NCBI GenBank assembly: GCA_021152595.1 | Contig: JAGKVC010000048.1 | Span: 1 to 21,685 of the forward strand | Length of the DNA stretch: 21,685 bases | Direction of reading: 5' to 3' | Source of the DNA: Clostridia bacterium | GTDB taxonomy: Bacteria > Bacillota > Clostridia > Oscillospirales > Ruminococcaceae | Part shown: piece after piece, positions 6,707 through 13,997 of the stretch | Numbering within the stretch: position 1 is the stretch's first letter | How the letters are laid out: each line of letters opens with the position of its first letter | Made by a program: the position numbers and the translations under genes | The notes under the pieces: model-generated | What the model was told of the DNA's origin: nothing | Seen by the model: the letters and a program-made list of their open reading frames with translations, nothing else | Databases searched by the model: none

Positions 6707-7345
6707 ATGCCGTTTGATTTCAAAAAAGAATACAAAGCGTATTATCAGCCGCCGCGAAAGCCGGAGCTGATCGAGATTCCGAAGATGCAGTTTCTCGCAG
6801 TACGCGGCACAGGCGATCCGAATGCGGAGGGCGGAGCCTATCAGCAGGCGCTCGAAAAGCTCTATGCGGTCGCGTATACGCTGCGGATGAGCCGGAAATC
6901 CGGCAAAGAGATCGCAGGCTTTTTTGAATATGTCGTACCGCCGCTGGAGGGACTCTGGCAGCAGTCCGGCTCAGAAAACGGCAAACTGGATTACAGCCGG
7001 AAGCGCGATTTTGCATGGATTTCAATGATCCGTCTGCCGGATTTCATCACGGAGGCGGATGTGCAGTGGGCAATCACGGAAGCCGCGCGAAAAAAGAAAA
7101 TCTCCTGTGCGGATGTCGAATTCTTCAGCTATGAAGAGGGACTTTGCGTACAGGTGATGCATCTCGGCAGCTATGACAGCGAGCCGGAAACCATAGAACA
7201 AATGCAGCAATTCATCACAGCACAGGGCTGTGCGGCGGATCATACCGCTTCACGGCAGCACCACGAAATCTACCTCAGCGATCCGCGCCGGACCGCACCG
7301 GAGAAGCTGAAAACAGTGATCCGGATTCCGGTGCGCCGCGCATAA
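6707..7345 (+). CDS. GyrI-like small-molecule-binding domain protein
   Basis: This is a 212-residue protein, with AAAGGAG (6694-6700) before ATG. It matches the stand-alone GyrI-like/SOUL-type proteins (COG4832 pattern): the N-terminus 'MPFDFKKEYKAYYQP', then 'MQFLAVRGTGDPN' with the conserved GxGDPN, 'ALEKLYAVAYTLRM', and later 'CVQVMHLGSYDSEPETIEQM', the usual second strand-helix unit. It ends with 'HHEIYLSDPRRTAPEKLKTVIRIPV', also characteristic. The domain binds amphipathic or cationic small molecules in transcription regulators such as BmrR, but here no DNA-binding domain is attached. The specific ligand is unknown. Confidence 0.85.
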   Translation: MPFDFKKEYKAYYQPPRKPELIEIPKMQFLAVRGTGDPNAEGGAYQQALEKLYAVAYTLRMSRKSGKEIAGFFEYVVPPLEGLWQQSGSENGKLDYSRKRDFAWISMIRLPDFITEADVQWAITEAARKKKISCADVEFFSYEEGLCVQVMHLGSYDSEPETIEQMQQFITAQGCAADHTASRQHHEIYLSDPRRTAPEKLKTVIRIPVRRA

Positions 7346-7369
7346 TGCAGCAGGAAAGGGAGTATTACG

Positions 7370-7666
7370 ATGCCGAAATCAAAAGCAGAACAGGAGCGCG
7401 CATACTACAACAAAAAACTCATTCAGGATGGCATGAAGGACGAGCTGAAAAAGCCGTTTTCATGGAAAAAATGTCTGATTGAGTTCTCGCAGTATTTTAT
7501 CGGAATTCTGATCGGACGGCGGCTGATCACGATGATCGGAACAGAGACACTGATCACAAATGCCGCTGTCAGATTCATCATTGAGGTGCTGGTTCTGGCG
7601 GCAATGATCATGATTGTGCATCTGGTATATGCCGGCATCAAAGAGCTGATGCAGAAATCGAACTGA
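7370..7666 (+). CDS. Small membrane protein with charged N-terminus
   Basis: This 98-residue protein has GAAAGGGAG before ATG. Residues 1-34 are strongly charged and helical (MPKSKAEQERAYYNKK...). One weaker hydrophobic stretch spans about 36-57 and one strong membrane segment about 68-90, with a short Lys-rich end. I recognise no family. It follows the GyrI-like gene by 24 bases and probably belongs to the same transcript. The following 133 bases hold no gene (see findings). Confidence 0.7.
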   Translation: MPKSKAEQERAYYNKKLIQDGMKDELKKPFSWKKCLIEFSQYFIGILIGRRLITMIGTETLITNAAVRFIIEVLVLAAMIMIVHLVYAGIKELMQKSN

Positions 7667-7799
7667 GCCGTTCGATCCAAACGGGCTTCGTAAGGGATAT
7701 ATTCCTTTTGCGGAGCTTGAGGCACAGTTTGCGCAGCAATACTGTAAGCCTCATATTCAAAATCATCGCGCAGCGATACATACAGAGAGGTGAGAGGGT

Positions 7800-9182
7800 A
7801 TGAGCAGATTTTTACGGCAGGAGGGACTGCGCGGCGTGGCGATCACAGAGATCACATGCGAGCTGATGCTGCGGCTCGGCAGGGCGGCGGCGCAGGCGAT
7901 CGGCAGGACGAGCAATCATCCGCCTGTATTTTATATCTCGCATGATCCGCGGCGGGCGGCAGATGCGCTCGAAGCTGCACTCTGTGCCGGAATCTGCGCA
8001 GGCGGCGGCATCGCGCATACGCTTGGCGTACTGCCGTCCTCGGGACTTGCGCTGATGCTCTCAGCGGAGGATGCGGAGGCAGGCATTGCGCTCTCAGGCG
8101 GCAATCTGCCCTATGAGTCGGTCTGTGTGCGGCTCTTTTCCAAGAGCGGACTGCCGATGTCCTCGGAGCAGCTTGACGCAATCTCCGCGCTCATGCCGTC
8201 GAATGCGGCAATGCCCCTGAAATCCCACCAGAACTGCGGCATCATCTCCCGTCAGGACGACGCACCGCGGCGGTATCTGCGGCTGATGGCGGCGCGCCTC
8301 AGTACGCCGACCGACTTAAAGCAGAGCAAACCGCTCCGCATCGCGCTCGACTGTGCAAACGGTGCGGTCAGCGATCTTGCTGAGCCGCTGTTCCGGCATC
8401 TCGGAGCAGAGGTGCTGCTGCTCAACAATCATCCGGACGGCATGAATATCAACCGGAACTGCGGCGTACAGGCGATGTCTCCGCTGATTGAATTTGTCAA
8501 GGATTATAATTGCAGCGCCGGATTTGCATTTGACGGCAACGGCGGCAGATGTCTCGCGGTCGATGAGGGCGGCGAGCTGCTTGACGGCGACCGGATGCTT
8601 GCGATTCTCTGTGAGGAACAGCTTGCGCTTCAGAAGGATGCGCCTGCCGGTCGTGCGAATGTGATGCAGCGCGGCGTTGCGGCAACGGTGATGTCAAATC
8701 TCGGATTTCTGCGCTATGCGAAGTCGCGCGGCATTCCGGTACAGAGTACGCAGCCTGCACCGCAGTTTGTGCTGGATAAGATGCGCAATCTCGGGCTGGC
8801 GCTCGGCGGCGACGGCTCCGGCTATCTTTATTTCTCGGATGTCCCGGCGCCGGACGGTCTCATGACGGCAGCGCGGCTGTTGCAGGTCATGCAGCGGACG
8901 GGCAAGGCGCTCGGCACGCTCTCAAAGGTCATGGAATATGATCCGCAGGTTGCGGTATCGGTCAAGATTCCGCAGCACTGGCGCGAGATCTGGAAGAACG
9001 ATCCGGAGATCACAGGCTTTATCTCAGCCTGTGAGGCGGAGCTCGGCACCGAGGGCAGAATTCTTGTCCGCGAGCGCCGCGACGATGCCTCGATCCGCAT
9101 TCTGCTCGAGGGCAGAGATTTCCGCCGCATCAATAACTACGCATTCGCAATCGAAGAAGCGATCAAATCCCGAACCAAGTAG
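7800..9182 (+). CDS. GlmM-like phosphohexomutase pseudoenzyme
   Basis: This 460-residue protein aligns along its whole length with phosphoglucosamine mutase (about 445-450 residues): 'LRGVAITEITCELMLRLGRAAA', 'DALEAALCAGICAGGGIAHT', 'RIALDCANGA', 'LGAEVLLLNNHPDGMNINRNCG' are unmistakable. The catalytic features are altered. The phosphoserine loop SASHNP is S99-G-G-N-L-P104, losing the catalytic Ser and the His. The metal loop DGDGDR is D245-G-N-G-G-R250, losing two of three Asp. The sugar loop GGEQSGH is G336-G-D-G-S-G-Y342. The phosphate loop RPSGTEP is R424-E-R-R-D-D-A430. The fold-keeping residues remain, so the protein is conserved but presumably not a mutase. Strong purine-rich ribosome site (GAGAGGTGAGAGGG, 7785-7798) suggests it is expressed. 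Automated annotation would probably call it GlmM or a phosphomannomutase. Confidence 0.85.
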   Translation: MSRFLRQEGLRGVAITEITCELMLRLGRAAAQAIGRTSNHPPVFYISHDPRRAADALEAALCAGICAGGGIAHTLGVLPSSGLALMLSAEDAEAGIALSGGNLPYESVCVRLFSKSGLPMSSEQLDAISALMPSNAAMPLKSHQNCGIISRQDDAPRRYLRLMAARLSTPTDLKQSKPLRIALDCANGAVSDLAEPLFRHLGAEVLLLNNHPDGMNINRNCGVQAMSPLIEFVKDYNCSAGFAFDGNGGRCLAVDEGGELLDGDRMLAILCEEQLALQKDAPAGRANVMQRGVAATVMSNLGFLRYAKSRGIPVQSTQPAPQFVLDKMRNLGLALGGDGSGYLYFSDVPAPDGLMTAARLLQVMQRTGKALGTLSKVMEYDPQVAVSVKIPQHWREIWKNDPEITGFISACEAELGTEGRILVRERRDDASIRILLEGRDFRRINNYAFAIEEAIKSRTK

Positions 9183-9193
9183 GAGTGAACGAT

Positions 9194-9589
9194 ATGGACG
9201 CAATCTGGCAGAAGATGTATGACGCTGCCAAAGCCGTACTGCATGCGCGCAAGGTCTCGGACTATGTGACCTGCGGCGAGGTTGCAGCGGCGGTGCTTTC
9301 AAAATCCGGAAAGATTTATACCGGCATCTGCGTGGATACCTGCTCGACGCTCGGCATCTGTGCGGAGCGGAGCGCGATCTTTGCGATGCTGACGGCAGGG
9401 GAGCAGGAGATCGACAGAGTGCTTGCGCTTCTCCCAGACGGCAGCAGCGGCGCGCCCTGCGGTGCCTGCCGCGAACTGATGGTGCAGCTCATGCCGCAAA
9501 CCTATCAGGATATTGAGATCATGATGAACACGGAAACCGGCAAGACCGTCACGCTCGGCGAGATCACGCCGGAATGGTGGATTCCGTGA
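9194..9589 (+). CDS. Cytidine deaminase-like zinc enzyme
   Basis: This 131-residue protein has the cytidine-deaminase fold signature: C56-A-E58-R (zinc ligand Cys and catalytic Glu) and P88-C89-G-A-C92-R-E (two more zinc Cys). The family hydrolyses cytidine/deoxycytidine to uridine/deoxyuridine with homotetramers carrying one Zn per subunit; related members act on blasticidin S or remain unassigned. The start is ATG 9194 after AGGAG (9181-9185); an upstream GTG (9185) would sit on that site. The N-terminal region is short of the usual 'PYS.F.VGA' motif of classic Cdd, having 'SDYVTCGEVAAAVLSKSG' instead, so the substrate may differ. It overlaps the following Nudix gene. Confidence 0.85.
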   Translation: MDAIWQKMYDAAKAVLHARKVSDYVTCGEVAAAVLSKSGKIYTGICVDTCSTLGICAERSAIFAMLTAGEQEIDRVLALLPDGSSGAPCGACRELMVQLMPQTYQDIEIMMNTETGKTVTLGEITPEWWIP

Positions 9590-10089
9590 AGGAGCTGACC
9601 GTCGATCTGCACGATTATCCGGATGATGCGAAGGTCTTTCACCGGATTGCCGTGCGCGGAATCGTGCGGCGCGGCGACAGATATCTCTTTGTATACAGCC
9701 GGAAATACGGTGACTGCCGATTCCCGGGCGGCGGTATGGAGCGGCATGAAACGCACGCAGATACGCTGATTCGGGAGATGCGCGAGGAGACGGGTTATGA
9801 TGTCCTTCCGGAATCGGTCGGCGCATGTATCTGTGTGCATGAGCGCCGCAGGGGCATCTACGGCGATCTGCTCTGCATGGATTCGTATTATTATTTCTGC
9901 GCGGTCGGTGAAACGGTGCATCCGCAGAAGCTGGATGATTACGAGCGTGACGAGGGCTATGAGGTGTGCTGGCTGACGCTTGCCGAAGCGGCAGTGCGGA
10001 ACGAAGCTGCGGCTGCGCAGACGACATGGGTTCAGCGTGATCTGGAGGTTCTGAAGTACCTGAATGCCGGTTCTGCCGCAGATGAATGA
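9574..10089 (+). CDS. Nudix hydrolase
   Basis: This is a 171-residue protein with a complete Nudix box at residues 53-75 (G53, E59, R67-E68, E71-E72, G74), the metal-binding loop-helix-loop that cleaves nucleoside diphosphates linked to another moiety. 'RFPGGGME' before it is typical. An HERRRG segment and a 'DSYYYFCAV' strand follow; the end is helical. The frame opens at ATG 9574, which overlaps the deaminase gene by 16 bases, without a clear ribosome site. GTG 9586, giving a GTGA overlap with the deaminase stop, is an alternative start five residues later. Coupling suggests shared nucleotide metabolism, but the substrate cannot be read from the sequence. Confidence 0.88.
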   Translation: MVDSVKELTVDLHDYPDDAKVFHRIAVRGIVRRGDRYLFVYSRKYGDCRFPGGGMERHETHADTLIREMREETGYDVLPESVGACICVHERRRGIYGDLLCMDSYYYFCAVGETVHPQKLDDYERDEGYEVCWLTLAEAAVRNEAAAAQTTWVQRDLEVLKYLNAGSAADE

Positions 10090-10120
10090 GACAACTCCGA
10101 AGGGACAGGGAAGTGCTGCT

Positions 10121-10582
10121 ATGGCTGATAAAAAACAATTTTCCGGCTGGACAAAACGAAACCGGTTTGAACGGATCTGTCTGATCCTTGCGATTGCGGC
10201 AGTTGCGGCAATCGGTATTCTGTGCCGCATCAATCCGCTGTTCATGTTTCACTGGGTGCTTTACCTGCTGATCCTGTTATTCTTCACGCTCGCGCTCCTC
10301 AGCACATGGCGGCATATCGTGACTGATGAGCGTGTCTGTTTCATTGTGCTGACAGCCGCGGCAATAGCAGCAGCGTTTTCCTTGCGGCTGATCTTTCTCA
10401 CCCCGAATCGCTTTGGGATGCCGCTCTTCACGGTCAGTCTCAGTGTGATATTGATGATGATGGGCATGCTGTCCCGGCGGAAAAGCCGGCTGGAAGGAAT
10501 CCTGTTCGGGCTGCTGGGCGCAGGCAATCTGCTCTGGCATACCGGAAAGTGGATTTATGAACTGATAACAAATCGTCCGTAA
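10121..10582 (+). CDS. Multi-pass membrane protein, uncharacterised
   Basis: This 153-residue protein has a charged N-terminus (MADKKQFSGWTKRNRFER) and about four to five hydrophobic segments (approximately 18-38, 43-62, 72-92, 98-116, 122-140), with positively charged loops such as MLSRRKSR. ATG 10121 was chosen because the charged start fits a cytoplasmic N-terminus and AGGGAA lies a few bases upstream; ATG 10082, which overlaps the end of the Nudix gene, is an alternative. I recognise no family, and function is unknown. It is followed after 21 bases by the methyltransferase gene. Confidence 0.72.
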   Translation: MADKKQFSGWTKRNRFERICLILAIAAVAAIGILCRINPLFMFHWVLYLLILLFFTLALLSTWRHIVTDERVCFIVLTAAAIAAAFSLRLIFLTPNRFGMPLFTVSLSVILMMMGMLSRRKSRLEGILFGLLGAGNLLWHTGKWIYELITNRP

Positions 10583-10603
10583 CGCGGACACAAAGGAATC
10601 AAT

Positions 10604-11470
10604 ATGAGAGTAGCAAAAAACTGGGCGGATTACCGCCTGATTGATACAAAATCCGGCGAGCGACTGGAGCGCTGGGGCAATATCACGCTGATCCGTCCCG
10701 ATCCGCAGGTCATCTGGCAGACAGAGCCGCTGACCGACCTGTGGAAGCATGCAGACGGGCATTATCACCGCTCCAAATCCGGCGGCGGACAGTGGGAATA
10801 CCGCAAAAAGCCGCCTGAGAGCTGGCAGATCCGCTATCGGGATCTGACGTTCATCGTCCGCCCGACCGGATTCAAGCATACAGGACTGTTTCCGGAGCAG
10901 GCGGTCAACTGGGACTGGATGCAGGAGACGATCCGCAATGCAGGCCGTCCGATCCGCGTGCTGAATCTGTTTGCATATACGGGCGGCGCAACGCTTGCAT
11001 GTGCGGCGGCAGGCGCGGAGGTCTGTCATGTGGATGCTGCAAAGGGCATGGTGCAGTGGGCGCGTGAAAACGCCGCAGCATCGGGGCTGACCGAAAAGCC
11101 GATCCGCTGGATCGTGGACGACTGCGAGAAATTCATCCGCAGAGAGGCGCGCCGCGGCAAGACCTATGATGCGATCATCATGGATCCGCCGAGCTACGGG
11201 CGCGGACCGGGCGGCGAGATCTGGAAGCTCGAGAACTGCATTTATCCGCTGGTGGAGGCATGTCTGGATGTGCTGTCACCGGAGCCGCTGTTCTTTCTGC
11301 TCAACAGCTATACGACGGGCTTATCGCCGTCGGTCATGGGCTATCTGCTGAACAGCCTGCTTGTGCCGAAATTCGGCGGCAGTGTGCAGGCGGATGAGAT
11401 CGGTCTGCCGGTGGAGCTTGCAAAGGCGGCGCTTCCGTGCGGTGCAACCGCTATCTGGCAGGGAAAATAA
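10604..11470 (+). CDS. RlmI-type class I SAM-dependent methyltransferase
   Basis: This is a 288-residue protein of the COG1092/Methyltrans_SAM type. The S-adenosylmethionine loop is 'VLNLFAYTGGATLACAAAG' (119-137) with acidic D144 ending the second strand; motif IV is D194-P-P-S-Y-G-R-G201. The segment 'FIVRPTGFKHTGLFPEQ' before motif I matches the family's 'K.tGlFlDqr'-like region, with Glu-Gln in place of Asp-Gln. RlmI enzymes make m5C in 23S rRNA using a Cys after 'SCS' and have an N-terminal PUA domain; here there is no PUA domain, and the corresponding region reads 'LLNSYTTGLS' without Cys. The substrate is therefore open. AAAGGAA (10592-10598) precedes ATG. Confidence 0.86.
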   Translation: MRVAKNWADYRLIDTKSGERLERWGNITLIRPDPQVIWQTEPLTDLWKHADGHYHRSKSGGGQWEYRKKPPESWQIRYRDLTFIVRPTGFKHTGLFPEQAVNWDWMQETIRNAGRPIRVLNLFAYTGGATLACAAAGAEVCHVDAAKGMVQWARENAAASGLTEKPIRWIVDDCEKFIRREARRGKTYDAIIMDPPSYGRGPGGEIWKLENCIYPLVEACLDVLSPEPLFFLLNSYTTGLSPSVMGYLLNSLLVPKFGGSVQADEIGLPVELAKAALPCGATAIWQGK

Positions 11471-11513
11471 ATTCCGCGCAAAGACTATTTATAATACACA
11501 GAGGAATGTGACC

Positions 11514-11981
11514 ATGACAATCAGAAGATTCACCGAAGCGGATGCAGAAGCGGCGGCACAGGTTGTCGCGGAGACGGTTGAAATCAGCAACAGCCGCGAT
11601 TATCCGCCGGAATATATTGCCGCTCTGAAACAGTCGCATAATGCAGAAGTGCTGAAACAGCGCGCAAAAGAGGGGCATATGTATGTGATCTGCGACGGGG
11701 AGAAAATCGTCGGGACGGGCACGATCGCGCCCTTCTGGGGCAGTGAGACCGAAAGCATCCTGCTGACAATTTTCGTTCTGCCGGAGTATCAGGGCAGAGG
11801 ACTCGGGCGCCTGCTGATCGAAACGCTCGAACAGGACGAATATGCCAAGCGTGCAGACCGCATTGAGATTCCGGCATCGCTGACCGCGGTCAATTTCTAC
11901 CGGCATCTCGGCTATGACTATAAAAACGGCGTCACCGAACCCGAGGACGGTCTGCTGTACCGACTGGAGAAATTCCGATGA
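11514..11981 (+). CDS. GNAT-family N-acetyltransferase
   Basis: This 155-residue protein has the GNAT fold: 'MTIRRFTEADAEAAAQVV' at the start, a central strand 'IFVLPEYQGRGLGRLLIETL' with the acetyl-CoA pyrophosphate loop Q93-G-R-G-L-G98, and 'AVNFYRHLGYDY' for motif B. These enzymes move an acetyl group from acetyl-CoA to an amine, but the acceptor cannot be predicted. The start is ATG 11514 after GAGGA (11501-11505); longer versions begin in the methyltransferase gene. A TATAAT-like -10 box (11490-11495) lies just upstream but without a -35 box. It overlaps the next acyltransferase gene by 4 bases (ATGA). Confidence 0.93.
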   Translation: MTIRRFTEADAEAAAQVVAETVEISNSRDYPPEYIAALKQSHNAEVLKQRAKEGHMYVICDGEKIVGTGTIAPFWGSETESILLTIFVLPEYQGRGLGRLLIETLEQDEYAKRADRIEIPASLTAVNFYRHLGYDYKNGVTEPEDGLLYRLEKFR

Positions 11982-12646
11982 ACTACAAAATCGTTGACAT
12001 GGAGACGTATTACCGGCGCGGCGTGTTCCGGCATTTTTCGGAGGACTGCAAATGCTCCGTGTCCATTACAAACCGCGTGGATGTCACGGCACTGCGGCAG
12101 TGGTCAAAGCGCACAGATACGCGGTTTTACATCAATTTCCTCTATGTGCTGAGCCATGCGCTCAATGCAAGGGAGGATTACCGTCTCATGTGGGACTGGC
12201 AGAATGAGCACTTGCTCTGCTGGGACAAAATCAACCCGACACAGTATGTATTCCACGCCGACACCGAGACCTTCACGCTCGCCTATACGGAATACGATCC
12301 GGATTATGCGGTATTTTATGCGCGTGCGCTTGCCGATCTGGAAGCGGCGCAGAAAACGCGCGATTACGGGCTTGACAGCGAACATCATCCGAACTGGTTT
12401 GATGCATCCTGTGTGCCGTGGCTTCATTATGATGCGCTGCATGTCGAGCTGCCGGACGGGTATCTGTATTTCAGCCCGATTGTCAACTGGGGCGCATATC
12501 AGGAGGAAAACGGCAGACTGATGATGCCGGTGACTGTCCGGCTGAATCACGCCGCCGCGGACGGATATCAGATCGCAAGGGTGTTCAGGCTGATCGAGGA
12601 AGCGATCCGGACACTGTGCGGCGAACAGACAATCACGGAGCAATGA
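11978..12646 (+). CDS. Chloramphenicol-acetyltransferase-fold acyltransferase
   Basis: This is a 222-residue protein of the CAT family (about 210-220 residues). The catalytic motif HxxxDG is H191-A-A-A-D195-G196; the family's HH pair is NH here, keeping the catalytic second His. Other family signs are 'RHFSEDCKCSVSITNRVDVTAL', 'TETFTLAYTEYDPD', 'SCVPWLHYDAL' and 'SPIVNWGAYQ'. CAT uses acetyl-CoA to acetylate chloramphenicol; many gut Firmicutes carry divergent members with unknown acceptors, so I do not call it a resistance gene. ATG lies within the stop of the GNAT gene (ATGA), so the two are translationally coupled. Confidence 0.87.
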   Translation: MNYKIVDMETYYRRGVFRHFSEDCKCSVSITNRVDVTALRQWSKRTDTRFYINFLYVLSHALNAREDYRLMWDWQNEHLLCWDKINPTQYVFHADTETFTLAYTEYDPDYAVFYARALADLEAAQKTRDYGLDSEHHPNWFDASCVPWLHYDALHVELPDGYLYFSPIVNWGAYQEENGRLMMPVTVRLNHAAADGYQIARVFRLIEEAIRTLCGEQTITEQ

Positions 12647-12650
12647 TGAC

Positions 12651-13016
12651 ATGAAACGCAGTATTTGCATTGCAGCCATGCTGCTTGCGGCAGGACTTTC
12701 CGGCTGCGGCAGCACGGAAAGGACGGCGGAGCAGATCGCCGGAAAAAAGTATTATTACGAAAAGGAGGGCTTCGGCGGCAGCTTTTCGATCGAGCTGAAT
12801 GCCGACGGCAGCTTCCTGTATTACGAGGGCAACCTCAGCAGCTATATCGCAACCGGAACATGGAGCGTCTCAAAGGATACCGTGACGCTGAAGGATCAGG
12901 ATTACGAGCTCGTCAATCATTTCCGGATCGACGGCGATTCACTCCGGTTTATCGCACAGGATTCGACGAATTTCATGAATGTCAAGGTGCAGGACGGCGA
13001 AGCGTTCAACGCCTGA
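12651..13016 (+). CDS. Small lipoprotein with beta-rich domain
   Basis: This is a 121-residue protein with a signal peptide of 18 residues and lipobox L16-S-G-C19, so it is predicted to be lipid-anchored outside the cytoplasmic membrane. The mature part holds alternating strands (KYYYEKEG, GSFSIELNADGSFLYYEG, YIATGTWSVSKDTVTLKDQ, SLRFIAQDS), a pattern common in small lipocalin- or META-like binding domains. CGGAG (12636-12640) lies ten bases ahead of ATG. It follows the CAT-like gene by four bases. The ligand is unknown. Confidence 0.82.
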   Translation: MKRSICIAAMLLAAGLSGCGSTERTAEQIAGKKYYYEKEGFGGSFSIELNADGSFLYYEGNLSSYIATGTWSVSKDTVTLKDQDYELVNHFRIDGDSLRFIAQDSTNFMNVKVQDGEAFNA

Positions 13017-13067
13017 TTGCAGAGTATAGAGGCGGAGAGGATCCGCAGATGGAGGTCGGCACTGCCG

Positions 13068-13916
13068 ATGGAAAAACTGATAACCATTGAAAATGCGCAT
13101 TTTTCATATCCGGCAGCGGATGAGAATGCAAAGCCTGTGGAGGTGCTGAAGGGCATCTCGCTGGAATTTGAACACGGCGAGCTTGTCGCGGTGCTGGGGC
13201 ATAACGGCTCGGGCAAATCGACGCTTGCAAAGCTGCTGAATGCCGTCCTGCTTCCGACGGAAGGCAAGGTCACGGTCACGGGCATTGATACGAAGGAAGA
13301 GGACAAGCTGCTTGAGATTCGGCAGCATGTCGGCATGGTGTTCCAGAATCCCGATAACCAGATTGTCGCCACGACAGTCGAGGAGGATGTCGCATTCGGG
13401 CTTGAAAATATCGGTGTCCCGAGCGCAGAAATGCGTGTCCGTGTCGATCAGGCATTGCAGGCGGTCGGCATGTATGAATACCGCGAGCATGCGCCGCACC
13501 AGCTTTCGGGCGGACAGAAGCAGCGTGTCGCAATCGCCGGCATCATCGCCATGCGTCCGGACTGCATCGTGCTGGATGAACCGACCGCGATGCTCGATCC
13601 GCAGGGACGCAAGGAGGTCATGCGGACGATCAGGCTGCTCAACCGCGATTACGGCATCACGGTCATTCTGATCACGCATGAAATGGACGAAGCGGCACAG
13701 TGCGACCGTGTGATTGTCGTCGATCACGGCGAGGTGCGCATGGACGCGAAGCCGGAGAAGGTTTTTTCGCATGTGCAGAAGATGCGCGCGATCGGGCTGG
13801 ATGTCCCGCAGCCGACAGAGCTGTGTGATCTGCTGCGGCAGGCAGGCTACGATCTCGATCCGGAGATCATGACGCCGGAGGCGTGTGCGGAGGCAGTTGC
13901 AAAGCTGTTTCAGTGA
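13068..13916 (+). CDS. ecfA1: Energy-coupling factor transporter ATPase EcfA1
   Basis: EcfA1 is one of the two ATPases of the shared energy-coupling factor module that powers uptake of vitamins and metals with exchangeable S components. The 282-residue length is typical. It has Walker A GHNGSGKST (44-52), a Q-loop segment 'QNPDNQIVATTVEEDVAFG', signature LSGGQKQRVAIAG, Walker B 'CIVLDEPTAMLD' and the switch His in 'LITHEMDEA'. ATG 13068 fits the N-terminal strand 'EKLITIENAHFSYP'; GGAGG (13051-13055) precedes it. In Firmicutes ecfA1-ecfA2-ecfT usually follow rplQ; here the preceding gene is a lipoprotein. No S component is in the window. Confidence 0.96.
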   Translation: MEKLITIENAHFSYPAADENAKPVEVLKGISLEFEHGELVAVLGHNGSGKSTLAKLLNAVLLPTEGKVTVTGIDTKEEDKLLEIRQHVGMVFQNPDNQIVATTVEEDVAFGLENIGVPSAEMRVRVDQALQAVGMYEYREHAPHQLSGGQKQRVAIAGIIAMRPDCIVLDEPTAMLDPQGRKEVMRTIRLLNRDYGITVILITHEMDEAAQCDRVIVVDHGEVRMDAKPEKVFSHVQKMRAIGLDVPQPTELCDLLRQAGYDLDPEIMTPEACAEAVAKLFQ

Positions 13917-13997
13917 AGCACTTAGGGATCAATCACAGGCGTAACGAAGCGCATCCGTCAGGGATGTCCGTACAGCTTATTTGAAAGGAACTTGTAA

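Noticed and set aside
11490..11495. TATAAT upstream of the GNAT gene as a promoter
   Set aside because: No -35 box at 16-18 bases and no extended -10 (TGn); not enough for a promoter call.
11978..12646. Calling the CAT-fold gene a chloramphenicol resistance gene
   Set aside because: The catalytic motif is present, but divergence from classic CAT is large and the acceptor is unknown.
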